DNA of 64,000 nucleotides, taken from JABDMH01 sp965223165. Its GTDB lineage: Bacteria; Bacteroidota; Bacteroidia; Chitinophagales; Saprospiraceae. This document shows, piece after piece, positions 1-8,670 of the stretch. The notes beneath the pieces are model-generated. The model made no database searches, was not told where the DNA came from, and saw only the letters and a list, made by a program, of their open reading frames with translations. The position numbers and the translations under genes were made by a program. Location: contig CBDCVQ010000016.1 of the NCBI GenBank assembly GCA_965223165.1, forward strand, positions 372,001-436,000. Direction: 5' to 3'. Position 1 is the stretch's first letter; each line of letters begins with the position of its first letter.

Positions 1-835
1 TCACCAGATCGAGCAGGATATTATGCACTGCTGGAGCATAGGTCAGGGAGGGGCCATCGCCGCAACGTACGTCGCCATGCTTTCTGGTGGTTATCAGCGG
101 CGTGTGCGTGTCGTGGGTCACGTCCGTGACGATGGCCACATTGGGCTTGATCGTGTTGGCAATCATCTGGGCACCGCGTAGACCTACTTCCTCCTGCACG
201 GAATTGACCACGTAGAGACCATAGTCTAATTTCTTCTTGCGGGTCGCCAACAATCGGGCTACCTCGGCGATGCAAAATCCGCCCATGCGATTGTCCAAGG
301 CGCGTCCTACGTAGTACCTTTCATTAAGCTCTTCCAGCGGATCACCATAGGTCACCACGCAGCCCACATGGATACCCAGTCCCAATACCTCGTCTTTGTC
401 TTTGGCACCTACATCAATGAATATGTTGTCAATCGCCGGCTTAAGTGCTGCCTCTTTGCCCTTCCTCGTGTGAATGGCAGGCCAACCAAAGACGCCACGC
501 ACCACTCCTTCTTTTGTATGGATATTGACTCGCTTGGATGGGGCAATCATGTGATCAGATCCCCCGTTGCGAATGACATGGATGAAGCCTTCCTTGGTGA
601 TATAATTGACAAACCAGGAGATTTCGTCCGCGTGTCCTTCGATAACCACCTTGAAGTCCGCACCCGGATTTATCACTCCGTATACGGTACCATAATTGTC
701 GACTCTGCATTCGTCCACGTAGGGCTTGATGTACTCCATCCAGAGCTTTTGACCGGAAGATTCGTAACCTGTGGGTGACGCATTGTTGATATACGATCGA
801 AGGAATGCGGAAGATTTCTTGTTGATAAGCGCCAT
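1..835 (-). CDS. M42 family metallopeptidase (glutamyl aminopeptidase/endoglucanase type), partial
   Basis: The reverse strand from an ATG at 835 stays open to the window edge, giving about 278 residues with the C-terminus missing. The protein resembles M42 dinuclear-metal aminopeptidases, cytosolic enzymes that trim peptides from the N-terminus. Visible hallmarks are EGHADE (metal His and Asp near residues 68-70), an ALDNRMGG segment (bridging Asp), VQEEVGLRG (catalytic Glu pair) and TDVTHDT (metal Asp). The start lies 8 nt after the stop of pyrE, so the two are probably cotranscribed. Family assignment is firm; substrate preference cannot be read from the sequence. Confidence 0.9.
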   Translation of the reverse strand, partial: MALINKKSSAFLRSYINNASPTGYESSGQKLWMEYIKPYVDECRVDNYGTVYGVINPGADFKVVIEGHADEISWFVNYITKEGFIHVIRNGGSDHMIAPSKRVNIHTKEGVVRGVFGWPAIHTRKGKEAALKPAIDNIFIDVGAKDKDEVLGLGIHVGCVVTYGDPLEELNERYYVGRALDNRMGGFCIAEVARLLATRKKKLDYGLYVVNSVQEEVGLRGAQMIANTIKPNVAIVTDVTHDTHTPLITTRKHGDVRCGDGPSLTYAPAVHNILLDLV

Positions 836-843
836 CAGAGCTT

Positions 844-1479
844 TTACTTTGGGTTTGGTTGCCACTTGGCCGGTGCGTCTCGCCATTCCCGTAGCGTGGC
901 TAGATCGGCTGCATTGATGTAGGCTTGTTCCTTAGCTACGGGTAGCAGGGAGGAATAGCTCGTCAGGGTAGACACTACTACCTCCTCCGAGGAAAATCGC
1001 TCCGCGGCAAACGACATTTCATAAGTGAAAATGGCCAAGAGGCCAACCACCTCTGCGCCGGCGTCACGTAAAGCTCGGATGGCATCCAAGCTACTGCCAC
1101 CGGTGCTGATCAAATCCTCTACCACAATGACTCTTTGACCAGATTCAATCCGGCCTTCGATGCGGTTGCGGCGGCCATGTTTCTTAGCGGCAGAGCGGAC
1201 ATAGGCAAAGGGCAATCCCAGCGCCTCAGCTAGCAGCACTCCATGAGCGATCCCCGCGGTAGCCACCCCGGCAACGACCTCGAAGCGATCAAACTGATGA
1301 CTCAAAGTGACGAAACCTTGGCAGATCTCCTGACGCACATGTGGATAAGAGAGCGAGAGCCGGTTGTCGCAGTAGATAGGGGACTTAAGTCCAGAGGCCC
1401 AGGTGAACGGATTTCTGGGGTTTAGTTGAATTGCTTTTATTTGCAGAAGTTGGCTAGCAATTCTCTTCGAGATGTCCAT
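844..1479 (-). CDS. pyrE: Orotate phosphoribosyltransferase
   Basis: Converts orotate and PRPP to OMP in de novo pyrimidine synthesis, in the cytosol. The PRPP-binding signature VVEDLISTGGSS is intact, and the segment FTWASGLKSPIYCDNR near the N-terminus is typical of PyrE. I chose the ATG at 1479 (MDISKR, 211 aa) instead of one at 1518, because the longer version would overlap the divergent NUDIX gene and adds residues the family lacks. Only 31 bp separate it from that divergent gene, so both promoters must lie in or near this gap or inside the opposing gene. Confidence 0.93.
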   Translation of the reverse strand: MDISKRIASQLLQIKAIQLNPRNPFTWASGLKSPIYCDNRLSLSYPHVRQEICQGFVTLSHQFDRFEVVAGVATAGIAHGVLLAEALGLPFAYVRSAAKKHGRRNRIEGRIESGQRVIVVEDLISTGGSSLDAIRALRDAGAEVVGLLAIFTYEMSFAAERFSSEEVVVSTLTSYSSLLPVAKEQAYINAADLATLREWRDAPAKWQPNPK

Positions 1480-1510
1480 CAATTCCACGGGTCTCTGAAA
1501 ATTCGCCCAA

Positions 1511-2128
1511 ATGTACAAAATCTACATCAATGACAATCTGCTGATATTGGGCTCTCCAGTAGACAGATTACAAATGAAGGAAAAGGGCGCCATCATGGTG
1601 CCTTACATGGGCAATCGCAAGTCTCTCTTGAACTATGTCGACAAGCTCGAAAAATCTCCAAGTGGTACATCGATCCTCATCTACCATGATGATGCGAAAC
1701 GACTGCGTAAGGACTTTCGAAAGCTGTACAAATACATCCGAGCTGCTGGTGGAGTCGTGTGCAACAAGGCCGGCGAGGTGCTTTTTATCGAGCGGCTATC
1801 CCGTTGGGACTTGCCCAAGGGCAAAAGAGAGAAGGGAGAGAAGAATCAACAATCAGCACTCCGTGAGGTGGAGGAGGAGACGGGCCTACGATGCGCCTCC
1901 AAAGGCAAACTAGGTCATACTTTGCATACCTACCGCAACAAGAAGGGAGTTCGTTATCTCAAGAAGACCACCTGGTACAAAATGGTCGTCAATGGGGGCA
2001 GCATAAAGTTGCAGACCGAGGAGAATATCACCGGCCACAAATGGATGTCCAAGAGCGATTTTCTCCTATCCAACCTTTCTACATACGAGAGCATAAGAGA
2101 CGTGATCGGCGGCACGCTAAATCATTAG
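1511..2128 (+). CDS. NUDIX hydrolase
   Basis: A 205-residue protein with a complete Nudix box at about residues 98-120 (G-x5-E-x7-REVEEETGL), which binds divalent metal and cleaves nucleoside diphosphate-X compounds. About 75 residues precede the Nudix fold and begin with MYKIYINDN; this N-terminal part is not recognised as a known domain. The gene is divergent from pyrE with a very short gap. Substrate cannot be inferred; nucleotide-pool cleaning or ADP-ribose-type hydrolysis are both possible. Confidence 0.88.
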   Translation: MYKIYINDNLLILGSPVDRLQMKEKGAIMVPYMGNRKSLLNYVDKLEKSPSGTSILIYHDDAKRLRKDFRKLYKYIRAAGGVVCNKAGEVLFIERLSRWDLPKGKREKGEKNQQSALREVEEETGLRCASKGKLGHTLHTYRNKKGVRYLKKTTWYKMVVNGGSIKLQTEENITGHKWMSKSDFLLSNLSTYESIRDVIGGTLNH

Positions 2129-2141
2129 TTGTAGGGTATTT

Positions 2142-2166
2142 GTAGTGATCTGCCACGCATCACTAC
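2142..2166 (+). terminator. Hairpin after the NUDIX gene, possible terminator
   Basis: GTAGTGAT (2142-2149) pairs perfectly with ATCACTAC (2159-2166) around a 9-nt loop. AGGGT just upstream and CCT just downstream can extend the stem with a bulge. No T-run follows, so termination is plausible but not certain. The hairpin starts 13 nt after the stop codon of the NUDIX gene. Confidence 0.4.
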
Positions 2167-2332
2167 CCTGATTTACTACTACACATTAGCACGTAATCCG
2201 ATAGTTGCGTGCATGTGTAATTGATTGTTTATCAATGATTGAATAAATCGTTATAAGTAGTTATAAGTCAGATATTTTTGACCCCTGGATTATATACATG
2301 CCTAAATATTCCAAGAAAGCAAATGATGGTAC

Positions 2333-2373
2333 TATATTTGCTGCCATTATCCCCTGGGATAGAACCGATTGAA
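2333..2373 (+). promoter_or_regulatory. Leader of the first T9SS giant: -7 box and GAACCGATTGAA motif
   Basis: TATATTTG at 2333-2340 matches the Bacteroidota -7 consensus TAnnTTTG, and GAACCGATTGAA lies at 2362-2373, 21 nt before the ATG at 2395. The same two elements occur in the same order before the paralogue at 25168 (25119-25126 and 25145-25156). I see no good -33 TTG at the expected distance. The shared 12-mer may be part of a common 5' UTR or operator, or may reflect recent duplication. Confidence 0.45.
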
Positions 2374-2394
2374 GAACTTTAATAACTCACGAAC

Positions 2395-5300
2395 ATGAAG
2401 AGACTGTACACACTTTTACTTACACTACTCACAGTTTCCTTTGCCTGGTCTCAGACGTCGACGGTTGGTCCCAACTGTCGAGCTCTAAATGCACATGTAA
2501 ATGCGATGGGCATTGCCCAAGTAACCATGAGCGAAATGGTGTCGAACTACACCGTTGCATTTCCAGCTGAGCTGACGATCACGACCAAATCGGGGGCGGT
2601 GGTTCATCCGACCCAACTGGTGGCTGCAGGAACGACTATCTTCCTGGATGCATGCCCGTTTCTCCATCAGGAGTTGAAGGCTACATTCCGGACACAAGGC
2701 GGTAGCTGTTGGTCCGCATTGACTTTCAAGCAGAGCAATGTTCCGCAGCTGATGGGAAGATCCAAGGATGTCTACTGCTTTGACCCGCTAGTGCAGGAAG
2801 GCACACATATCGACGGCACTGTTCCGACGGCAGCTATTCCCTGCGGCGAGGTAGTCGAGGCGACTTTCGCGGCAGATTGGGTGGTTGCACATAATTGCAA
2901 TGCGACTCCTTTGGACCCGGCCAATGATACTTCCAAGGTGATCTACCGCGAATATGAAGCCTTTGACAAGAATGGCAACCGAGGGTCAGTCTTTGACACC
3001 ATCACGGTCTTTAACTTGCCTCCGATTGATGTCTCAGGCACCACTGGTACCAACGCGTATTGTGCGATCAGAGATACGACGTACTGTGGCGAAGGTTTTG
3101 CCGGGCCCTATCTGCTCTATCAGGAACGATGCAATCCGAATACGTTTGGCATGGACCAGGACAATGATGGTGTAGTATGTGACACGCTGTACTTCCTGGT
3201 GTACGATACGACCACGCATATGTGGGTGCCAAATCCGATTTTTACGGACTACAAATGTGGCGTGTCTGTCCATGTGGACAGATGGGACTTTGGACCGCAT
3301 CCTTGTGAGCCGCAGGTAAAGTATAGACTGGACGTGAAGCAACAATGTCTCGGCTCACGACAATTCGCCTGCGGTATCGATTTCACACTTTGGACAAGCA
3401 ATGCCTTTACACAAGTTACTCCAGGATACTATCAGTGCGAGTTCTGGCTAGTGGATTTGGATACAGTGCCGCCAATCATTGTGTGTAAGGAACCAGCGAA
3501 GACCGTGACCACCTCCACAGACGAATGCGCAGCCCATAGCTACTTGTCGCCCCTATCGGCTGAGGACGATTGGAGCGGTGTGAAGCAGGTTAAAGCGACG
3601 ATTAGAGACGTGGGAACGTATCTGCTGACCTATGACGAGGACGAGGACTGCTATGTGAGCCACGAGCAGGTAAAACTGCCAAAAAAGGAAGGACCTTACT
3701 ACGTGGTTTATGAGGCCTACGACAGTTGTCACAATGTCGTGATAGACAGTTGCATGATCTACGTCAAAGATAGAGTCAAGCCGGTACCTGTCGTAGACAA
3801 AGGAGTGACCGTCAGCTTGAGCGATAAGAAGGTTTGGGTGGATGCATCAACGTTCGACGAAGGAAGTTGGGACAACTGTGGGGTCAATCTATTGTTGGCC
3901 AGAAGATCTGACTGGTATGAGGCCTGCATCGATCTTTGTGATTCCATAGATGCCTGTTGGATTAGCGAGCACCATGACACATTGTGGCAAGCCCTTTTGC
4001 AGCCTGATAAGCACCGCGATGAAGTTGAGGCTCACTATGCAAAGACTCTTGATTGGCTCTGCAACGATGATGTGCCTTGTGGGGACATTATCTACAATGC
4101 ATGGCAGTATGACTTGATAAAGTACGCTACAACTCAGTGCCGAGAGCACCCCTATGAGGTTGGAGCTCATCATATTCGAAAGCTGATTGAAGAAGCTTGG
4201 ATTGAAGATGAATTGTACAAGAAATTCAAGCACAGAGACTACATTATCGGTGCATCTTCCAGTGGTATCGTCGGTCCAGCAGGATTAGGTGATTTATTTA
4301 AGGTGGACCTTGAGACAGGCAAATCAACTGACATAGGTGCCATACCTGGATCCACCGAGATCGAGTACGATGTTAAATCTGGGAAGCTATTCAGCGAGGG
4401 TCAGGATGGTGACTTTATTCTCAGGCAGTTGGATGTAGGGAATGCTTCCTCCATAGATATAGTAGCGCACGATTTAGGGGCATTGAATGGCATGGAATAT
4501 GTGGACGGGAAGCTCTATGGCACGTATATAGAAGGAGGAGGAGGCAATCAACCCAGCACCTTGGTTGTCGTGGATCCGGCTACTGGAGCCTTCGACAAAA
4601 TTGGGTTGACAGGATTTGGTCCCATCCCTGGGTTGGCCTACGACGATTGTCATGATATCCTCTATGGGGTGGACATCCATGGAATATTGCTTGAAATCGA
4701 TCGAAATAATGGCAAGGCCAAGGAGTTAACTCCATTGCCCTATAATCGAATCGGCAGCATCGAGTTTGGTCCTGATGGCAAATTATACGGGGCCCTAGGT
4801 AAAAACTCCTCCAGACCAGGGTATCTCATCGAGATTGATCCAGTGACGGGAGAAAGTGAGCTGATTGGAAATACTGGACATGCAAACTTTACTGGCTTGG
4901 CAGCACTGGAAGAAGGATGTGTCAGTGAGAAGCTGGACATCTACGAGCAAATTGGCGGTGGCTGGAGTGAAGCTGTACCGTTCAGTTGCGAGGACGCTTG
5001 CGGTCCGGTTACCGTCGAGGTACTGGTCATGGACTACTGGTGCAACTGGGCTACGGCATGGACCAAGGTCTGGGTCGAAGACAAGACACCGGTGGAGGTC
5101 GTCAAGGACGTAGTTCTTGAGGAAAGCATCACCTGTAAGATCTACAAAGACAGTCGCTATGCCTATCCGGATGAGATCCATCCGGTGAGTTTGGAGTACA
5201 TCGTAGGCCAAGCCAAAGCGGGTGAGCAAGATGCGTATGATGCACTGGACGAGATCTTCGGTGGCTACTGCAAGGCTTGGAGAGATCCATACGGCAGCTA

Positions 5301-7122
5301 CGTAGATGCTGACGGTAAAGAGATTGAATGCGACATTCCGTTCTATGACAGCGTCTGCAAGTGTACGAGCTACTACGATCAGGTGCGCGTGTATGACGAG
5401 CACCAGGGATATCTATGGGTAGACACATTGGTCACGCACTGCGAGTACTATCAAGACACGGTGGACTTCCAGAAAGGGGTGATCGTGGTCAACTGCGAGG
5501 AGAATGTATACTGTGAGCAAGATATCTGGTGCGACTTTGACCACTGTGGTCAGGGCTACATCTTCCGAAAGTTCAAGATCTGGCAGGGCTGTCCGGATGA
5601 GTTTTATGATGAGCACGGGGTGGCCGACAGCTTGCGCCATACAGTGGATACGATTTATCGGCACCAGCGCATTTGGGTAGGCAACGAGTGTGAGTTGAAC
5701 AAGTACATGTTTGATGTGCCGAAGGATACGGAGGTAGAGACTTGCAAGATCGCCTACGGCCCGGATGGCAACGTCATTGGTGCTGCCGGTCCGGAGAGTA
5801 CCGGCTATGCCAAGTACAAGTTTGATGATGACTGTCGAATAGTAGGGATCGCCCACAGTGACAAAGTATTCAAGATCGTAGGTGGAGAAGCCGCTTGCTA
5901 CAAGATCCTTCGTACCTGGTACTTTGCCGACTGGTGTGGCTATGGTGAGCCCTTAGATGGTCAGTGGTGGAAAAACCGAGAACTGGTGACGGACACCTGC
6001 GTCCAGAAGATCATCGTGATAGACAATACGCCACCGACGTGTACGATCACCGGCCATCAAGTGAATGGCGATACGATCCTGAGTGGAGGCACGGTAGAGG
6101 TAGGCGCCTGTTACTTCGACTTGGCGGTAAGGGTGTCGGCAGAAGATGCCTGCGGGGTGATCAAGTACTACTGGGAGCTCAAGGACGTGACCGATGAAGA
6201 TGCGGTGACGGTGATTGATAGTGATCACGGAGAGTTGTCGGGTGACACGACTGATGCTTTTGACATTACGTCGGCAGATATACCGCATGGCAGCTACAAG
6301 CTGGTGGTGGCCATCCAGGACGACTGTGCTAATGAAAGCTACTGTGAGTACTACTTTGATGTGGTGTCGGTCAAGAAGCCCAGTCCGGTATGTGTGACTT
6401 CGATCACGGCTACCTTGACACCCTGGGATAGTGACCAGGATGGCGAGGTGGACAGTGCGCATGCCGTTGTTTGGGCCGAAGAATTTAACAGCAGCAGCGC
6501 TGAGGCCTGCAACGACACCTTATTAGAATATCGGATCGAGCTGATTGACGGTATCGATGATGATACCTGGGCAGAGGATACCTCGTACATCGAGTTAGGC
6601 TGTGCAGATGCAAGGAGCCACATGGCTCGACTATGGGTGATTAGCCACCCAAGTGGCACGGTCGATTTTTGTAATGTAGTGCTACTGGTAGCCTCCAATT
6701 CGGAGTTCTGTGGTGGCACGGTAGGAGGCCAACCGGGTCTGATCTCGCAGGTCAACGACATGCATGATGTAGTGGAGCACCAACAGAAGAGCCGGTTGGG
6801 CGGTGAGCCCACAGAGCCGGGCATAGGTGGCCGTCCGCTGGGCAGCACCCTGGCACCCACTGGATTTTCGCTGGAGCAAAACCGACCCAATCCCTTCCGT
6901 GAGGAGACCACGATCGGATTTGCCCTGCCGGAGGCCATGGAGGCAACCCTGACCGTTTACGACGTGACTGGACGCGTACTTCGCTCCATCAGGGGTGACT
7001 ACAGCAAGGGCTATCAGACGATTCAACTGCAGAAGGCTAACTTGGCTGGCCATTCGATACTCTACTATCGCTTGGACGCTGTCAACTTTAGTGCTACTAA
7101 GAAGATGATTCTGCTGGACTAA
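2395..7122 (+). CDS. Giant T9SS-secreted surface protein, paralogue A
   Basis: A 1575-residue secreted protein with a signal peptide (1-20, ending AWSQ) and a T9SS type A sorting tail (about 1489-1575, starting FSLEQNRPNPFRE), so it should cross the outer membrane by T9SS and be anchored or released at the surface. The body is rich in Cys, Trp, Asp and Tyr and contains blocks shared with the genes at 9874 and 25168, notably GVTVSLSDKKVWV followed by DNCGVNLLLARR and the last ~720 residues. Residues about 612-842 are unique: Gly-rich repeats such as LYGTYIEGG, LYGVDIHG and LYGALGKN look like a beta-propeller. No enzyme motif is seen; a structural or adhesive role is an inference. Confidence 0.85.
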   Translation: MKRLYTLLLTLLTVSFAWSQTSTVGPNCRALNAHVNAMGIAQVTMSEMVSNYTVAFPAELTITTKSGAVVHPTQLVAAGTTIFLDACPFLHQELKATFRTQGGSCWSALTFKQSNVPQLMGRSKDVYCFDPLVQEGTHIDGTVPTAAIPCGEVVEATFAADWVVAHNCNATPLDPANDTSKVIYREYEAFDKNGNRGSVFDTITVFNLPPIDVSGTTGTNAYCAIRDTTYCGEGFAGPYLLYQERCNPNTFGMDQDNDGVVCDTLYFLVYDTTTHMWVPNPIFTDYKCGVSVHVDRWDFGPHPCEPQVKYRLDVKQQCLGSRQFACGIDFTLWTSNAFTQVTPGYYQCEFWLVDLDTVPPIIVCKEPAKTVTTSTDECAAHSYLSPLSAEDDWSGVKQVKATIRDVGTYLLTYDEDEDCYVSHEQVKLPKKEGPYYVVYEAYDSCHNVVIDSCMIYVKDRVKPVPVVDKGVTVSLSDKKVWVDASTFDEGSWDNCGVNLLLARRSDWYEACIDLCDSIDACWISEHHDTLWQALLQPDKHRDEVEAHYAKTLDWLCNDDVPCGDIIYNAWQYDLIKYATTQCREHPYEVGAHHIRKLIEEAWIEDELYKKFKHRDYIIGASSSGIVGPAGLGDLFKVDLETGKSTDIGAIPGSTEIEYDVKSGKLFSEGQDGDFILRQLDVGNASSIDIVAHDLGALNGMEYVDGKLYGTYIEGGGGNQPSTLVVVDPATGAFDKIGLTGFGPIPGLAYDDCHDILYGVDIHGILLEIDRNNGKAKELTPLPYNRIGSIEFGPDGKLYGALGKNSSRPGYLIEIDPVTGESELIGNTGHANFTGLAALEEGCVSEKLDIYEQIGGGWSEAVPFSCEDACGPVTVEVLVMDYWCNWATAWTKVWVEDKTPVEVVKDVVLEESITCKIYKDSRYAYPDEIHPVSLEYIVGQAKAGEQDAYDALDEIFGGYCKAWRDPYGSYVDADGKEIECDIPFYDSVCKCTSYYDQVRVYDEHQGYLWVDTLVTHCEYYQDTVDFQKGVIVVNCEENVYCEQDIWCDFDHCGQGYIFRKFKIWQGCPDEFYDEHGVADSLRHTVDTIYRHQRIWVGNECELNKYMFDVPKDTEVETCKIAYGPDGNVIGAAGPESTGYAKYKFDDDCRIVGIAHSDKVFKIVGGEAACYKILRTWYFADWCGYGEPLDGQWWKNRELVTDTCVQKIIVIDNTPPTCTITGHQVNGDTILSGGTVEVGACYFDLAVRVSAEDACGVIKYYWELKDVTDEDAVTVIDSDHGELSGDTTDAFDITSADIPHGSYKLVVAIQDDCANESYCEYYFDVVSVKKPSPVCVTSITATLTPWDSDQDGEVDSAHAVVWAEEFNSSSAEACNDTLLEYRIELIDGIDDDTWAEDTSYIELGCADARSHMARLWVISHPSGTVDFCNVVLLVASNSEFCGGTVGGQPGLISQVNDMHDVVEHQQKSRLGGEPTEPGIGGRPLGSTLAPTGFSLEQNRPNPFREETTIGFALPEAMEATLTVYDVTGRVLRSIRGDYSKGYQTIQLQKANLAGHSILYYRLDAVNFSATKKMILLD
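4951..7119 (+). repeat. Paralogous 3' block, copy A (~2.2 kb)
   Basis: The segment from the codons for IGGGWS to the end of the sorting tail recurs at 19138-21303 and 27745-29895. Copies A and C are nearly identical in DNA over roughly the first kilobase (both have VVLEESITCK where B has VVEDEQITCK). At about 6045-6140, copy A instead matches B (TITGHQVNGDT) and not C (EIVGPVEDGGS). This switching pattern suggests gene conversion among the copies. Confidence 0.85.
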
Positions 7123-7152
7123 TTAGTCTTCTGTGATCTATATAACAAAGCT

Positions 7153-7183
7153 GGGGGCTTCAAATCGAAGCTCCCTTTTTTTT
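7153..7183 (+). terminator. Rho-independent terminator of T9SS paralogue A
   Basis: GGGGGCTTC (7153-7161) pairs with GAAGCTCCC (7167-7175), with one G-T wobble and a 5-nt loop, followed by eight T at 7176-7183. It begins 31 nt after the stop of the T9SS gene, so it should end that transcript. Confidence 0.85.
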
Positions 7184-7220
7184 CTGAAAGTCATTCGCTG
7201 CCCCAGGGCCCGGATTCATC

Positions 7221-7228
7221 TAATTTTG
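7221..7228 (+). promoter_or_regulatory. Possible orphan -7 box between terminators
   Basis: TAATTTTG fits the TAnnTTTG consensus and lies between the terminator at 7153-7183 and another strong hairpin with a T8 tract at 7293-7316, with no plus-strand gene in between. No clear -33 TTG precedes it. If real, it would give a short untranslated RNA of about 80 nt. Confidence 0.2.
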
Positions 7229-7292
7229 GCATAAGAAATAGCAAGAGAGTGTAATTTTTTCTTCGAGCTCTACGGCATCAACTGTTGGTACA

Positions 7293-7316
7293 TGACGTCT
7301 GATGTCAGTTTTTTTT
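7293..7316 (+). terminator. Second plus-strand terminator-like hairpin
   Basis: TGACGT (7293-7298) pairs with GATGTCA-side bases (7302-7307) around a 3-nt loop, and eight T follow at 7309-7316. It lies 110 nt beyond the terminator of the T9SS gene, just before the 3' end of the opposing IS110 transposase. It may be left from a lost gene, end a small RNA, or insulate the mobile element. Confidence 0.5.
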
Positions 7317-7354
7317 CCGGGGAGTTTAACCACCAAAAAAAGCCACGATCTTGT

Positions 7355-8575
7355 TTAGGACGTCTTTCTAAGTGCACTCAATTGTCTTTCCAACCTTTTG
7401 ATTCTGCGCAATCTTCTAATCTCTAGGATTTTGGGGTCTGTAGTGTGAGGTTTGTAGGGCTGTTGATCACGAAGGACATGGTATGCAGCGGTCAAGATCT
7501 TATGCCCTATGGCAATGGTAGCCTTCTTCTTACCAATGCGTCGACTCAACATTCGATGTTTGGTGGCCAGTACAGGATTGTTCTTTGTCCTTGATGCAAC
7601 CCAGGCAGCCTCAACCAATGTTGTCTTTAGATGCTTGTTGCCGTGGGTGATGCGAGATGAGTACATCTTTCCTGCACTTTCGTTGTTTCCAGGACAAATG
7701 CCAGCCCAAGATGCTAGGTGCCCGTGTGATGGGAAGTGGGTCATGTCATCTCCAATCTCGGCTAAAATGCCAGCGGCAATCTGTGTAGACACTCCTGGAA
7801 TCGTTTTCAGCAGATCCACTTCGGTTTTCATCAAGTCTAGATACTTATCCATCTGAGCTTCTATCTGAGCTATTTGGTCGTTGATGTGTGAGATGGACTC
7901 AAGTATCAGCTTCAACATGAATCGATGATGGTCTGTTACTCTGCCTGTTAGTGCCTTTCGTAATTGATCCTTCTTATTTCTTAGAGACCCTTTTGCTAAT
8001 TCACACAATACCTCAGGGTCCGTTTGCCCGCTAGATATGGCTTGTATCATCGACAAACCCGACACACCAAATACGTCACTGAGCACACTGCGTAATTTGA
8101 TATTGGCTTGTTCCAACACATTTTGCAGTCGATTCTTCTGTGCCGTTCGCTGACCGATCAGCTTTCGACGGTGACGGTGCAATGCTCGCAATTCCCGTAT
8201 CTCTTGGCCAGGAACAAAACTCCCCTTCAGAAGACCACTGAGTAACAGTTTGGCAATCCATTCTGAATCTTTCTTATCCGTCTTCTGCCCAGGAACATTC
8301 TTGATGTGACGGGCATTGACCAACAAAACCTCGAAGAATTCCTTCAGCATGTAGTACACCGGCTTCCAGTACACTCCCGTGCTCTCCATCGCAACATGCG
8401 TAACTCCATGGTTCTGAAGCCAACATATCATCTCTGTCAGATCGTCGCTAAACGTCTTAAATGTCGCTGTGGTTACCTCAATATCTGCCCCTCGAATTGT
8501 CGCAACAACCGTATCTTTGTGCACATCCATTCCACAACCACGCTCAACGATAATGGGAAATTGATCAACAGCCAT
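7355..8575 (-). CDS. IS110-family transposase (DEDD recombinase)
   Basis: A 406-residue IS110-type recombinase. The N-terminal RuvC-like DEDD domain shows GMDVHKDTVVAT, HVAMESTGVYWKPV and KTDKKDSEWIAKLL. The C-terminal Tnp_20-type domain shows LLKTIPGVSTQIAAGI and HLASWAGICPGNNESAGK with the probable nucleophilic Ser. Length is normal and no frameshift is seen, so it may be active. The start is the ATG at 8575. The family moves without classical terminal inverted repeats and uses a noncoding (bridge) RNA from one element end. Exact element ends were not found. Confidence 0.93.
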   Translation of the reverse strand: MAVDQFPIIVERGCGMDVHKDTVVATIRGADIEVTTATFKTFSDDLTEMICWLQNHGVTHVAMESTGVYWKPVYYMLKEFFEVLLVNARHIKNVPGQKTDKKDSEWIAKLLLSGLLKGSFVPGQEIRELRALHRHRRKLIGQRTAQKNRLQNVLEQANIKLRSVLSDVFGVSGLSMIQAISSGQTDPEVLCELAKGSLRNKKDQLRKALTGRVTDHHRFMLKLILESISHINDQIAQIEAQMDKYLDLMKTEVDLLKTIPGVSTQIAAGILAEIGDDMTHFPSHGHLASWAGICPGNNESAGKMYSSRITHGNKHLKTTLVEAAWVASRTKNNPVLATKHRMLSRRIGKKKATIAIGHKILTAAYHVLRDQQPYKPHTTDPKILEIRRLRRIKRLERQLSALRKTS

Positions 8576-8670
8576 AAGTCTATACGTTTAATTGGTACCA
8601 AGATACCGGGCTATAAGCCAAGACTTTCATGGCTGTTGGTGATTTCCTAAATCATGCATGTTTTTTTTGT

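Larger units (their letters stand above)
7185..8670 (-). mobile_element. IS110-family insertion sequence, approximate extent
   Basis: The extent is bounded by the T9SS terminator on the left and the apparent 5' end of the group II intron fragment on the right. About 170 nt follow the transposase stop (7185-7354) and about 95 nt precede its start (8576-8670). Either flank could hold the element ends and the bridge RNA. CTGTTGGT occurs in both flanks (near 7281 and 8633), which may mark a core or be chance. True ends need comparison with an empty site. Confidence 0.5.

Noticed and set aside
1635..1913. 92-residue plus-strand frame in the NUDIX gene
   Set aside because: A shifted frame inside the NUDIX gene, which has a full Nudix box in the other frame.
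4795..5403. 202-residue minus-strand frame inside T9SS paralogue A, with similar frames at 5413-5856, 19591-20040, 27739-28197 and 28207-29064
   Set aside because: They repeat in all paralogues only because the sense strand is conserved; they have no recognisable motifs, no starts of their own and lie wholly opposite strong coding frames.
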